Shown here: positions 1 through 10,735 of the stretch, piece by piece
How the letters are laid out: each line of letters starts with the position of its first letter
How positions within the stretch are numbered: the stretch's first letter is position 1
Assembly: GCA_016946835.1 (NCBI GenBank)
Contig: JACVTC010000467.1
Span: 1 to 25,452, forward strand
Source: Neocallimastix lanati (nom. inval.)
Taxonomy: Eukaryota; Neocallimastigomycota; Neocallimastigomycetes; Neocallimastigales; Neocallimastigaceae
Reading direction: 5' to 3'
Length of the DNA stretch: 25,452 bases
The notes under the pieces: generated by a model
What the model saw: only the letters and a program-made list of their open reading frames with translations
The model's database searches: none
Told to the model about the DNA's origin: nothing
Made by a program: the position numbers and the translations under genes

Positions 1-51
1 TTTTTTTTATTAATTTGTTTTTTTTTTATTTTTATTTTTTTTTTTATTATT

Positions 52-87
<36 letters not shown>

Positions 88-600
88 GTTTTTTATTATA
101 TAGATTAAATTTAATGAAATGTATATCTATAATTTAATTAAGTTTTTGTGTAACTTTAAGTTTAATTAAAATTAATTAATATAGTAATAATGAATTTGAT
201 CTTTTAGATTGTTTACTTTTTTAAATTAAGTTATTTGATAATTTTGATAAAATTAAATAAAAGATAGTATATTTTTTTAAAAAAATAATTTCAAAACTTT
301 ATTTATAATATTTAAATAAATTTTATTATATAAATCTATTAAATTTTAATACACATATGTTTTATTATTATTATTTTTTTTTAATAATTTTTCAATTTAA
401 GATGTTACGTGAAGTACTTTTTTCATAAATTAGAATTTATATTAATAATAATGTGTATTGTAAATTTTCAACTTATTTTTTAGAATAATTTATTATTTTA
501 TTGTAATTATTTAATGATATATAAATTTATTTTATATTATTTTTTAATAATTATACATATATTTTAAAACTATTTTAAAAATCTTATCAATATTTGTTAT
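1..600. other. Gene-free A+T-rich flank with poly(T)
   Basis: The stretch opens with interrupted poly(T), including a run of more than 20 T near positions 53-82, and continues as almost pure A+T sequence. I see no open frame of useful length, no tRNA-like fold and no obvious repeat of other parts of the window. It is probably intergenic. Confidence 0.7.
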
Positions 601-1000
601 ACAAATTTTTAAATTTTTAAATACTAATTTTTAAATTTCTAAATACTAATTTTTAAATATTAATTTTTAAATTTTTAAATACTAATTTTTAAATTTCTAA
701 ATACTAATTTTTAAATACTAAATTTTAAATTTTTAAATACTAATTTTTAAATTTCTAAATACTAATTTTAAATACTAATTTTTAAATTTTTAAATACTAA
801 TTTTTAAATTCTAAATACTAATTTTTAAATACTAATTTTTAAATTTTTAAATACTAATTTTTAAATACTAATTTTTAAATTTTTAAATACTAATTTTTAA
901 ATTTCTAAATACTAATTTTTAAATACTAATTTTTAAATTTTTAAATACTAATTTTTAAATTTTTAAATACTAATTTTTAAATACTAATTTTTAAATTTTT

Positions 1001-1032
<32 letters not shown>
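601..1032. repeat. A+T minisatellite with poly(T) end
   Basis: A short unit of about 18-22 bp (core AATACTAATTTTTAAATTT) is repeated roughly twenty times. Variants alternate between AAATTTTTAAATAC, AAATTTCTAAATAC and a shortened form, giving a loose higher-order period of about 55-60 bp. The only non-A/T bases are the C of TAC and an occasional C in TTTCT. The array ends in a poly(T) tract at about 1002-1032. Nothing suggests coding. It lies downstream of the ABC transporter relic. Confidence 0.85.
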
Positions 1033-1037
<5 letters not shown>

Positions 1038-1068
1038 TTTAATTTTTTTACAAATTATTTTATTTGTT

Positions 1069-1232
1069 AATATTATTTTTAGAAATATTTTAAATTTTAT
1101 TTGGATAGTTTTTAAAAAAAATTTAATATTATTTTTAGAAATATTTTAAATTTTATTTGGATAGTTTTTAAAAAATTTAATATTATTTTTAGAAATATTT
1201 TAAATTTTATTTGGATAGTTTATAAAAAAAAA
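1069..1232. repeat. Three tandem copies of a 54-56 bp unit
   Basis: The segment starting AATATTATTTTTAGAAATAT and running through TTTGGATAGTT occurs three times in a row, starting at 1069, 1125 and 1179. Differences are almost all in the length of the A run after GATAGTTTTT. A fourth, decayed partial copy follows up to about 1280. The unit is distinct from the minisatellite just upstream. Confidence 0.85.
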
Positions 1233-1342
1233 TTTAATATTTTATATATTTCTAAAATATTTTAAGAAGGATTATTTTAAATTCAATTAAATAATAGATT
1301 ATCAATTAATTGAATCTAAATTTTGATACTTAATGATAATAA

Positions 1343-1471
1343 TTAATGTTTAATTTTATTAATAAATATTTGTTCCAATGGGCATTGACCAAAATTATAT
1401 TCTGTTATAATACCTGATTGTTTTAATAATTCCATTTCATTATATATTAAAGCAATTTGTTTTTTATCAAC
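1343..1471 (-). pseudogene. Frameshifted ABCA C-terminal tail
   Basis: Just past the stop of the NBD2 frame, a frame offset by one base reads MVDKKQIALIYNEMELL and on to a segment ending EYNFGQCPLEQIFIN, then TAA at 1343-1345. That ending matches the conserved ABCA C-terminal signature (typically ISEYSxGQCTLEQVFL). One extra T in the run at about 1473-1476 explains the break. The original stop codon is therefore probably at 1343, not 1467. Confidence 0.75.
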
Positions 1472-3011
1472 CATAAAAGTGTATCTTTAAATTTATATAT
1501 TGTTCTTTTTGATATTGATTATTGTTAAAAAGATTTTTGCTGATGACAATTTCCTTTTCAAAATTAAAATTATTTCTATTTAAATTGAATATTTCTAGTA
1601 TATAATCCTTTCCGTAGACCATTTTCAAGTATTGAGGGGATCCAATGTATTTCAAAGTTCCTTTATCCAATATAGCAATTTTATCTGAAAGATATTCAGC
1701 TTCTTCTGTTGAATGGGTAGTTAAAAGCATGATAACACGATTTTCATTTTTATAATTTTTTATTAAATTCCAAATGAAACGACGAGTAAATGGATCAACT
1801 CCGGAAGTAGGTTCATCCAAGAATAAATGACGCGGGTTATTACAAAGAGAAATTAATAAAGAAAGTTTACGTTTTGTTCCTCCGCTTAATTCATTAATAC
1901 GATAATTCGAGTAGGATTCTATTTTGCTTAATTCCATAAGATAACGAGCTTTTAATTTACTTGTTTTTTTCGAATAACCAGCAATCATTAGGTAAAACTC
2001 TAAAATTTCTTTGACCTTTAACGAAGGCCATAATGTACTATATTGTGGACATAGACCTGAATATGTATTTTTTTCGAAATAAATTTCACCCCGAGTTATA
2101 TTTTCTTTTCCCATTATCATTGATATTGTTGTTGTTTTTCCTGCTCCATTATGACCGAGTAGACTTAGGCATTCATTTTCGTTAATTTGGAAAGTCACGT
2201 CGTTCACCGCTCGGTAGATCTTTGAATTAATATAGGGGTCATTATTAATTTTATTTTTAAATGAAAAGTTAACAAGATCATTTTGGTTTATACTCTTATA
2301 TTCTAATTGATCTTTATTGTTATTTAATTCAGTAGTATAATTTATATTTTTAGTTTGGCAACTATTCAAACGAGTACAGCTATTAACATCGTCGTTATCT
2401 TCATCATAGATAACATGATCATCGCTGTCATCCATATCATCACTATTACTATACATATCAATATTTTTTATGCTTTGATTATTATCAGTAGTAAGTTGTT
2501 GATATTGATCTACTTTATTATTCTTATCTTTATCGATTTCGATTTCACTATTATCTTTATTTTTAATTTTTTTAAATTCAATATTATAATTAAAATTATC
2601 AAAATAAACCTTTTCTTTGGTATTGTTATTAATGTTTTTAATAAATTTTTTTTTGTAATCTTTATTAATTTGGTAAACCTTTAAAGATGTATTATAAAAT
2701 TCGTTAATTTTGTAGGATGAAACCCAATCTTTAACTCTTTTCCATTCTTGGTAAACTTCTATAGGTCCTTCCTTAATTACTTCATTTTTATATTTTCTTT
2801 CATTTTCATCCCAATTCTTATTTGCTTTTAATAATTTGTTCTTTCTATTAATTATTAAAAACATTAAAATAATATATAACATTAATGAAAGTACCAATGC
2901 TATACTTTGATAAACTAAACTAGAATTGAAATTTATTATTTCCTTTAAAGAAGGAAAATTAAAATTATAAAAAGATTTAGTAATTTCTTTAGATAAACTA
3001 ATATCCTGCAA
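1467..3011 (-). CDS. ABCA-type NBD2 block, open but truncated
   Basis: This open frame of 514 codons encodes the last membrane helix of TMD2 (residues about 31-54) and the second nucleotide-binding domain of an ABCA transporter. An acidic, Asn/Asp-rich linker fills residues about 140-260. ATPase motifs are complete: Walker A GHNGAGKT 286-293, Q-loop Gln323, signature LSGGTKRK 375-382, Walker B HLFLDEPTSGVD 395-406 with catalytic Glu400, and switch His433. The codon at 3011 is TTG, not ATG. The frame is open back to a stop at 3264-3266, so the whole open stretch is 599 codons, and the first in-frame ATG is at 2882. It stops early after HFYG; the usual ABCA tail continues in another frame (1343-1470). 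It is best read as the surviving part of a pseudogene. A half-size NBD product cannot be excluded. Confidence 0.6.
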   Translation of the reverse strand: MQDISLSKEITKSFYNFNFPSLKEIINFNSSLVYQSIALVLSLMLYIILMFLIINRKNKLLKANKNWDENERKYKNEVIKEGPIEVYQEWKRVKDWVSSYKINEFYNTSLKVYQINKDYKKKFIKNINNNTKEKVYFDNFNYNIEFKKIKNKDNSEIEIDKDKNNKVDQYQQLTTDNNQSIKNIDMYSNSDDMDDSDDHVIYDEDNDDVNSCTRLNSCQTKNINYTTELNNNKDQLEYKSINQNDLVNFSFKNKINNDPYINSKIYRAVNDVTFQINENECLSLLGHNGAGKTTTISMIMGKENITRGEIYFEKNTYSGLCPQYSTLWPSLKVKEILEFYLMIAGYSKKTSKLKARYLMELSKIESYSNYRINELSGGTKRKLSLLISLCNNPRHLFLDEPTSGVDPFTRRFIWNLIKNYKNENRVIMLLTTHSTEEAEYLSDKIAILDKGTLKYIGSPQYLKMVYGKDYILEIFNLNRNNFNFEKEIVISKNLFNNNQYQKEQYINLKIHFYG

Positions 3012-3263
3012 TCCGAAACGATTTGAAAGAAAAGTAAAATCTGATGATTTTTGAAATGATAAAAATGAATCTGGAGACTTAAAAATTTTAGTATTTATTA
3101 AAGTTATCGAAGAAGAAAGCTTTAAAAATATTAATAAGAAATTAGATAGAGGATAACCCCGATTGATTAATATGTAAAATTTAATATTAAATATATTCCA
3201 TGGTGCTGAAGCGATTTCAATATTTTTAAAATAATATAATAAAGATATGATAGTGTTGATGAA

Positions 3264-4535
3264 TTAGAGTCATTATCGTATTGATAATGGTGAAGTAATT
3301 GGAAGCGGTAATAATAGCTTGTAAAAAGTAACGAAAAGGAATACTGATAAAAGTAATTGACAAAGATGCAAAGGCATAAAACTAAAATACTATACACTAA
3401 TATTTTAGAGTGAATGATGGACATTTCAGAAAAAAATCAAATAATAATACATTGAACATCTATATTTAGAGAAAGAACAATATCACTTAGTAATATTCCT
3501 AGACAATAACACTTTTGACTTATTCCGGCAAGGCTTAATAAATGAAAATTATTATCCTCTTTATCTTTAACAATTAATGGAGTATAGATGACACTTATTA
3601 TAGAAAAAAATGGAACTAAAAATTAATATTAAGTATTGATCTATTAAACTTTGATACTTTATATAATTTGTATTGATTTTTGTCAGATACTTATTGTAAG
3701 GGATTACTGTATTAGAGTTATCGCTTTGCTCATTTGTAGTAAATGGTTGAGTAATTTGTAACTAAAGAGTAATTAGAATGATAATACGATACTATAGCAT
3801 TATTAATCATGTTAATAGCTAATGGTAAGGAATATAAATAGGTATCATTATGATAAATAGTAATATCCAAAAATTTTTATCATTTTGTAGAATTTTAAAT
3901 CCACCTGTGTATATTTCTCTAATGCTATTAGGTTGTTGATTTTTTTAATGAGGTAAGCGATAGAGATTTATTGTAATCAATGACATTGGAGGTAATAAAT
4001 TTCGAAAATTACTATTTCTAAGAATATTGATTTCCAATCTCATCGGTACCTTGTTCAATAAACCACGATTTTGGATAAATATCTAAATCAAATTTCAATT
4101 TTCCTAGTTCGCTTTTATCAAAAATTAAATATGGATATCCATTAAAGTATAATATAATAGAAATTGTAATGATTAAGGTATAATAACAGTATAAATGATA
4201 AAAGAAAAGTTTTCCGCATATTAATTTAATTCGAATTAAACTTAATAGTAATACATTGCGATAAGGTGACCATTATTCCGATTATTAATAGAATTATTGT
4301 ATTTTTCATGAACACTATTATCCTTTGAATTATCGTTATTTTGATTGGTAAATATTAAAATTATAATTAGAGATTCGATCGGTAAAGATGTCATGAATAT
4401 TAATGTTTTTGTTTGTAGAAATATCAACTTTATTAATAACTATTATTATGTCATGATAAGAGGGACTATTTAATATAGTAGAATTATCGTATGTCATATA
4501 TTATCCAAATTAGTATAATTATTATCACCCAAAAA
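3264..4535 (-). pseudogene. ABCA TMD2 remnants, several frames
   Basis: Between the regulatory segment and the NBD2 block, hydrophobic pieces of the second transmembrane domain lie in different frames. One, at 3424-3264, reads a strongly hydrophobic helix (ILVYSILVLCLCIFVNYFYQ) followed by Ser/Tyr-rich loop sequence. Its natural continuation (LLYYFKNIEIASAPWN) is picked up one frame over from 3263 downward. Another hydrophobic piece lies at 4427-4242. No single frame spans the domain. Assignment rests on position between NBD1 and NBD2 and on hydrophobicity rather than on sharp motifs. Confidence 0.55.
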
Positions 4536-4892
4536 TTATAGTTCAACTTTTCTCTTTGGCTTGAAGCATAATCTACAACTACCGGAATAGCTAATATTGT
4601 CGGTTTCTATTTTTGAGAGCAAATCCTCCAGGATTGGTGTTGATGATATATAATAAGATTTATACTTATTATTGTTATTAATACTGAATAGATGTTCTAG
4701 TTGAGTGAAAGAGTTTACAAAATTGATTTGACCATTTCTGTGGGAATATAATATGAAATGATATATTGATTCCATCTGTTCTCTTTTAATAGTTTTATGG
4801 TGGATTTCTTTGAAATCCATTAAATTTGATAAAACCTGATCTATTTCTTTTGTATCCCGTGAGGAACTGTTAATATCTAATATATAATTCAT
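4536..4892 (-). pseudogene. ABCA post-NBD1 regulatory segment
   Basis: A 118-codon open piece starts MNYILDINSSSRDTKEIDQV and contains YYISSTPILEDLLSKIETDN. It matches the stretch that follows NBD1 in ABCA proteins, where a TLEDLFLKL-like motif is typical. It continues, across a frameshift, from the end of NBD1 (KMIISHGMIKYFESSLFLKKY in a neighbouring frame at about 4950-4895). It is part of the broken transporter, not an independent gene. Confidence 0.65.
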
Positions 4893-4899
4893 ATTAAAC

Positions 4900-5560
4900 T
4901 GTATTTTTTTAAAAATAAACTACTTTCAAAGTATTTTATCATGCCATGAGAAATAATCATTTTTAAGATCCGGTAAGAATATCAGCTTCATCCATATAGT
5001 GTGTTGTGATAACGATAAGCTCTATTATTTTTTTTCTTAGATAGGTATTCCCTATATTTTTTTTTCGCGAGTAAGGATCCAATCCAGTAGTAGGTTCATC
5101 TAAAAATACATATTTAGTAGAGCCAAGCAATGCAAGAGAAAGACTGAAATTTTCTTCTTTGACCTGCACTTAATTCATAAGGTGAATTAAACTTTTTTTT
5201 CTACTAAATCGATTTCCTTCAAAACTTCTTCTGGTTCAACTTTGATATCTTAATTCCAGCATAAAATTTTATATGATCAATAAGATTTAATTGTCGGTCA
5301 ACTACATCAAATTGTGGGCAATATCCAAAGTTTTTATTGATAGAAAGATATTCTTCCTTAAGTGATAAAATTTTCGTAAATTACATCCCCTGATGAGGGT
5401 AGAAGAATTCCTGTCATAATCTTGATTAGTGTTGATTTTTCAGCACCGATTATGTCCAATTATTCCAATTATTTCTCCTTCATATCCATTAAAATCAATA
5501 CTTTTATTAACATGTAAATTATTATAATAAAAATTTGCATTTCTAACTTCAAAATATTTT
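4900..5560 (-). pseudogene. ABCA NBD1, inactivated
   Basis: The first nucleotide-binding domain is recognisable across at least five frame changes. It begins YFEVRNANFYYNNLHVNKS, and Walker A lies at about 5431-5460. There an extra C after GHN shifts the frame and the next motif residues read GAEKST instead of GAGKST, so the last Walker A glycine is replaced by Glu. The Q-loop reads FGYCPQFDVVDRQLNL (about 5330-5280). The signature reads LSAGQRRK instead of LSGGQRRK at about 5175-5155, and another one-base shift follows it. Walker B STKYVFLDEPTTGLDPYSR and the switch segment VITTHYMDEADIL (5169-4963) remain. The loss of two motif glycines as well as the frame makes this domain non-functional as read. 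Confidence 0.75.
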
Positions 5561-5639
5561 TTTTTATTATTGATCGGTTCAATGAACGATTTTAATGAAT
5601 TTCTATTTCTTTTTTCTTCTTCCAGTTTCTATTGTACTC

Positions 5640-6540
5640 TGTATTTCTTTCTTTAAACTATTAAAAATTTTTATATCAGTTTATCTTGTATTTTTTTACT
5701 ATATCCTTCAGCGGAAATGGACAATGTGAAGTAAATTAAGCAAGATAAGATTAGTATCAACAATCCATTTCTTATTGTTTCTTCTTTTATTACGTCTGAT
5801 AAATTATAGAATAACATTTCTTATTTTTAGAGATAAGATCTTTCATTATATTGACATATGCTAAAGGCGGGAGAAAAATAACCAGCAATATTGGTTATTA
5901 ATTTATAATTCTCGATATAACTATAACCTAAATATGAATAGCAAGCAACAAAAGAATAAAACAATAGTGATAGTGCGTTTAAAAGATTCTATTTATAATA
6001 ATAGAGAAGTAAAACGCTAAAAAGCAATTTGAAAATCCATAAAAAAAGAAGATTAAATATAAGACTACTAAATGAACTGTAGGAAAGATAGTTTTTATTT
6101 TAACAAATATAATTGCTGAAAATGGTATAAATATTTTACTATAAAAAAATAAGACGATACTCTTAAAAATATTACAAGAATTAATAGTTTTATAAAAATA
6201 AAAAATATATATATATATATATATTTATATTAAAAGTAATTAGTATAATTCTATAATAACATTGATATTTCTTTAAGTAATATTTATATATATATATATA
6301 TACAAACTAAAATTACTAATATTTATTAAAGTTTTTTTTATAACTTTTAATTGTTTTATACAAACTATTAAATTTACCCAAGATATCCAGAATAAATATT
6401 TCTTTAAACCCGAAACTAAATATAAATCTCTAATGCCTGTTTCTTTCTCTTGTGATAAAAAAAAATAAATAAATTTGTAAAGCAAGGTCTATAGAATTTT
6501 TGTCAATGTGGTATTTTTAAAAATTTATTAAATTATTATA
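5640..6540 (-). pseudogene. ABCA TMD1 remnants
   Basis: Two clear pieces of the first transmembrane domain survive. At 6485-6340 the frame reads SQEKETGIRDLYLVSGLKK followed by YLFWISWVNLIV. This is the conserved ABCA stretch in which a charged EKE..GIR..M..MGL segment precedes a helix starting near W..W. At about 5815-5675 the frame reads FYNLSDVIKEETIRNG, then a hydrophobic helix LLILILSCLIYFTLSIS, the likely end of TMD1 just before NBD1. The sequence between them is fragmentary, with a TA-repeat run near 6208-6225. Confidence 0.6.
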
Positions 6541-6925
6541 TATGAAAATTCATTAGTAATTGAAATATTATTAATATTTTAAATTAAATAAATATATACA
6601 TATGCTTTAGTTAAAAATATTAAAAGTACAAATATTTATTTTTTATGACTAATATAAATATAGTTATTTATGCTACTTGGGTATATTTTTTAAATTAAAT
6701 TAAAAAGTCAATATAAATTGTATTGATATTTTGTTTATTTTTAATCGATACTTTAAGAATGTAAAATGTAATTTAAAAATATTAATGTATTATTTTAATA
6801 TATTTAATATAAAGAATAATAAATTTGCTTTATTTTACTTATTCATTCATTTTATTATTACTAATTTTAAATATCTATCTTTTATGTATACTTACAAAAA
6901 GTAAAATAAAATAAAAAAAGATAAA

Positions 6926-6980
6926 CATGCTTCAGTGGAACTCGCGTAATTTTTTTCACGTTTTTTCGGTTGTATCCATA
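6926..6980. mobile_element. Orphan terminus-like G+C island
   Basis: In the middle of A+T-rich decay there is a short G+C-richer block starting CAGTGGAACTCGCGTAAT and followed by CACG and TTCGGTTG. Its look (CAGTGG start, then CG..TAAT-like subterminal motifs) recalls terminal inverted repeats of Tc1/mariner-pogo type DNA transposons. No TA duplication directly precedes it and I find no matching opposite end in the window, so this is only a resemblance. Confidence 0.25.
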
Positions 6981-7259
6981 ATTCTACTAAAATAATTAAT
7001 ATTAACATTATTATTGTGTAAATAAATTAATGTTTTATCAATTATTGATTGGATTACAGCTTTGATATCTAATGTAATTTAAGTATAGTTGAAAATTAAA
7101 GTTGTCTGTATTTGTATCGTCAAATGCTGTCAATTGAGGTTATTAATGATATCATAATAAATATGAAATATTAAAGTATAGGTATTTTTCGTTTTCAAAA
7201 TTTATTATTATTACATATGGCATCATCTCATTTTTTTCCTGTGAATTAATTAGGCTATC

Positions 7260-7547
7260 ATATTCCGAAAAAAAAAATCATTTAAATTATTATACTCTAT
7301 AAGTTTTAAAGAACTGCTTTTGTTAAATTCTAATTCATCTAATAAATCAGTTAAACTATATGCGTTAAATGGATATTCCATGGAATTCTCTCGTTTATAA
7401 TATATTTTATATGTTTTTCCATTTTCCGTATATAAATCTTTATTATCATTACTAGAATTTGAGAACGATTTCGATAGTTGAAAGTGATTAAATTTTATGT
7501 TTTCTTTTGTGTCTTTTATACTAGATATTTCGTTTTTTAAATTTCTA
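7260..7547 (-). pseudogene. Probable N-terminal lumenal loop of ABCA relic
   Basis: An open stretch of about 95 codons without a usable start reads NLKNEISSIKDTKENIKFNH and later MEYPFNAYSLTDLLDELEFN. It is hydrophilic, has coding-like composition unlike the flanks, and lies on the same strand just upstream of TMD1, where ABCA proteins carry their first large lumenal/extracellular loop. No diagnostic motif is present, so the assignment comes from position and composition. A poly(T) run at about 7577-7596 lies just beyond it and the true N-terminus is not visible. Confidence 0.4.
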
Positions 7548-7560
7548 TTTACTAATTTAC

Positions 7561-9593
7561 TAATTTATTAGAATCTTTTTTTTTTTTTTTTTTTTATTTA
7601 TTTTATAAATTTTTTTTATAGTTTTCTTTTATAATTATTATTTATTTAATTTTTATACTATATTTTCACGATATTTTCCTGCTTGCTTCGCCAAGATTCT
7701 CCACCATTTTTGGTTGATACAATTAATTTAAAAAGTATAATAAAATATGGGAAAAGCAAGAGGGAATTAATCAAGAAATATCGTATTTATGAAATAGTAT
7801 AATAATTATTATATGTAATTTAATACACTCGAATTATTATTTTAGAATATAATATTCATTTTATTATATTTATTTATTAAAATTATTCACTTTATTATAA
7901 TTATTTATTAAAATAATTATTCACTATTATTCATTCTCAATTAATACATTTGAATAAAAATAAAAACACAACATTTTTTTATAATTAAAACTTCCTAATT
8001 AATTTTTATCTTGTTATTCTCTATGTTATTATTATTTAAAATTTGTACTTATTATTTAATTAATTATATTATATATATATATTATAATAAATTTATATTA
8101 ATAATAAAATAATAAAATAATTTTATAATATTATATCTTATTAAATATTAATTTTAACTTATTTAGAAAATATTAATAATAAAATTATTTACAATAATAT
8201 TTAAAATAATAATTATATCACTTTACATTCTTATTAAATATCTCGTATCAAAATGATACGATATTTTATTTATGTATCTAAATTAATATTTATTTATGGG
8301 CAATGACAATAAGGAATTATGACAAAATAATATATTCTAATATTAAATAGAAATAACACATACAATAATACAAAATAAAGTAATAAATATATCTTTTTAA
8401 TATTCTCTTTATTTATTATTAATTATTAATTATTACATCAATTATTATTATTACTCATATAAATATTATAATTAATAATCTCAAATATATATATTAATCT
8501 AATTTATAAATCAATAAATATAATAAAACATTAATATCTCTCTTCAACTATACTAAACTAAAATATAAAAAATAGCTATTTATGTGAATTAATTTATCAT
8601 AAGTATAAACTTATAAATAAAAGAATTCTCTGTTTAATAATTATTATTCTAAAATTATATACTATTATAAAATTATTATTGACCAATAATATTTAAGTAT
8701 TTCTTTAACCTAAAGAATCTACCTAAATACCATTTTTATAGTGGTTACGTATCAAAAATGGTACAGAATTGAAGATTATTTTAAAAAAAAATAATATATT
8801 CTAATAATTAAAATTTAATTTTTCTCCAACAAAAATAAATATTATTTTAACTATTCTAATATAAATAACTTAAATAAATATTTTAATAAATTTTATCTCT
8901 ATAATATAACTAATTTACCTAACAAACTAAATATTTAAAACAAACCAAAATTATTTTTATCCTTAATCGTAACAAAAACACAAAAAAAACAAAACTAAAC
9001 AATTTATTATGAGAATAATTTAATTTTACTTACTTATTTATTTAATTATTTAATTATACTAATTAAAAATATTTAATATTTCATTCTTGAAAAATTAAAA
9101 GAAAAATATAAAAATAAAGTTGAAAGAAGAGGAAGAACTAAAGTATTGTTTTACTTAGTTCTTTTTATATCTTTAAAACATTTATTTGATTGGAGTAAAA
9201 ATAAAAATATAAAATATAATAAAAATATAATAACAAAAAATATAATAAAAATATAATAATAAAATATAATAAAATATAATTTTAATATAATATTTAATAT
9301 AAGATAATAATAAAAATATAATAAAGTATAATAAAAATTTTATAATAAAATATAAAATAATAATAAATATAATTTTAATTATTTATAATAAAATATCTAA
9401 TTGTTTACTATTACAATTTAAATAAATACAATTAATACATTATTTTAAATAATTTAGTTATTTATACATTATTTAATTTCATTATTATATATTTTAATAC
9501 TTTAATATTTATTTCTTATTTATTTATTAATTAATCTTAATAGTTTATTTAATTTTTTATTTATTTTTTATTTATTATTTGTATCGTAAAAAA
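7561..9593. other. Gene-free A+T-rich region
   Basis: There is no supportable coding frame or tRNA. Small structured motifs are present: a perfect 8-bp hairpin TCGTATCA/TGATACGA near 8244-8262; ACCATTTTT/AAAAATGGT arms at 8729-8762; and a related ACCATTTTTGGTTGATAC at about 7710-7727. Irregular (AAATATAAT)n-like repeats occupy roughly 9195-9330. The similar GTATCA...ATGG motifs may be ends of an old dispersed element, but I cannot define its limits. Confidence 0.6.
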
Positions 9594-9596
9594 AAA

Positions 9597-10121
9597 TGTT
9601 GAGGTTCATATTGTGAAAGGAGTGTGAACATTAATAAATAGATAAATTAACTAACTAAATTACACTAAAGAAATTATTACTACACATTATAAAATTATTT
9701 AAAGAACTATTATTAATAATATTTATTATTTATAAATTATATAACTATTTTATTGTTAAAAATAACTTTATTAATATTAATATTTATTTTTATAACAATA
9801 TGGGAAACCTTTCTATTTATTATTCCTATTTTATTATCAATACTATATCTCCTAATTCTTTCCTCAGAAAGGCCCCCTCATAAAAAATATGGATTATACA
9901 AATTTTTATATTATTTAATTACATTATTAAAATCCAATCATATAAATTAATTAATTACATAAATTAATATTTAAAAATATAAAATATAATTAATATAAAA
10001 ATTATTAATATAGAATATAAGAAAATTATTAATAGTAAAGAATATAATAATATATTTTTATATAATAAATTATCAAGAATTTAATTAAAAATATCATTAT
10101 TATTCTATTCTTTATTCGAAA
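9597..10121 (+). repeat. Family 3 dispersed repeat, copy A (525 bp)
   Basis: This is the first of two tandem copies of a unit starting TGTTGAGGTTCATATT. Landmarks shared by all copies are the GAGTGTGAACATTA box near the start, a TATGGGAAACCTTTC block about 200 bp in, and a matching GAAAGGCCCCCTCATA block about 70 bp later that can pair with it. A 65-codon frame inside (9753-9950) is not kept in register in the other copies, so I do not regard it as a gene. The TG start suggests an LTR-like or other mobile unit, but no clear CA end is visible. Confidence 0.75.
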
Positions 10122-10653
10122 TGTTGAGGTTCATATTGTAAAAGGAGTGTGAACATTAAATAAATAGATATATTAACTAATTACTAAATTACACTAAAAG
10201 AAATTAATACTACACATTATAAATTTTATTTAAAGAACTATTATTAAAAATATTTGTTATTTATAAATTATATAATTATTTTATTGTTAAAAATACTTTA
10301 TTAATATTAATATTTATTTTTATAACAATATGGGAAACCTTTCAATTATTACTATTCTTAATTCATTTTTACTACTATTTCTAATTCTTTTCTCATAAAG
10401 GTCCCCTTCATAAAAAAATATGGATTATACATATTTTTATATAATTTAATTACATTATTAAATTCCAATCATATGAATTAATTAATTACATAAATTAATA
10501 TTTAAAAATATAAAATATAATTAATATAAAAATTATTAATATAGAATATAAGAAAATTATTAATATTAAAGAATATAATAATATATTTTTATATAATAAA
10601 TTATTAAGAATTTATATTAAAAATATCATTATTATTTCATTCTTTATCAGAAA
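10122..10653 (+). repeat. Family 3 repeat, copy B, in tandem with A
   Basis: It repeats copy A at a period of 525 bp with high similarity over its whole length, including the paired CCTTT/AAAGG blocks and a hairpin AAAAATATG/CATATTTTT shortly after them. A four-base GAAA precedes the TG at the start of B and again at the start of the next, decayed unit. The indels relative to copy A destroy the short frame seen there. Confidence 0.75.
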
Positions 10654-10735
10654 TGGTATGGTTCATATAGTTTTAGGAATATAATAATAATTAACACAAA
10701 TAATAAAATTACAATAAAAATAATCTTGTTTTAAA
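10654..10735 (+). repeat. Decayed start of a third family 3 unit
   Basis: Directly after copy B the sequence TGGTATGGTTCATATAG resembles the unit start TGTTGAGGTTCATATTG, and weak similarity continues for some tens of bases before fading. It is probably the remains of a longer tandem array. Confidence 0.45.

Larger units (their letters stand above)
1343..7550 (-). pseudogene. ABCA-subfamily full transporter, degraded
   Basis: Read right to left, this region carries the pieces of one full-length ABCA-type transporter in normal order: lumenal loop remnant (about 7260-7547), TMD1 pieces (about 6485-5690), NBD1 (about 5560-4900), a post-NBD1 regulatory segment (4892-4536), TMD2 pieces (about 4535-3264) and NBD2 with its C-terminal tail (3263-1343). 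ABCA proteins are membrane pumps, mostly for lipids or sterol-like substrates; the substrate here cannot be told. The reading frame breaks many times, NBD1 has lost key motif residues, and I see no clean start. The length of about 6.2 kb fits an ABCA gene of 1,700-2,000 codons. Many breaks are one-base indels, so a poor long-read consensus is a rival explanation for part of the damage, but substitutions in the NBD1 Walker A and signature motifs argue for real decay. The N-terminal boundary is approximate. Confidence 0.8.

Noticed and set aside
601-1232. CRISPR-like array
   Set aside because: The repeats are contiguous, with no unique spacers, and the genome is clearly eukaryotic. This is a minisatellite.
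2355-2684. 109-codon frame on the plus strand opposite the NBD2 linker
   Set aside because: It is a low-complexity Ile/Phe-rich shadow of the Asn/Asp-rich linker coded on the other strand.
1467-3011. NBD2 block as a normal complete ABC gene
   Set aside because: The apparent start is TTG inside a longer open stretch, the C-terminal signature is out of frame, and the upstream domains of the same transporter lie broken on the same strand.
9594-9640. Possible Pol III B box (GGTTCATATTG) suggesting a tRNA-derived SINE
   Set aside because: A conserved B-box position is wrong, no A box or tRNA-like fold is nearby, and the unit has no A-rich tail typical of SINEs.
9753-9950. 65-codon hydrophobic frame in family 3 copy A (similar 63-codon frame at 16468-16659)
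   Set aside because: The frame shifts between copies, copy B breaks it, and the conserved bases are those that pair as RNA/DNA and not those that keep codons.
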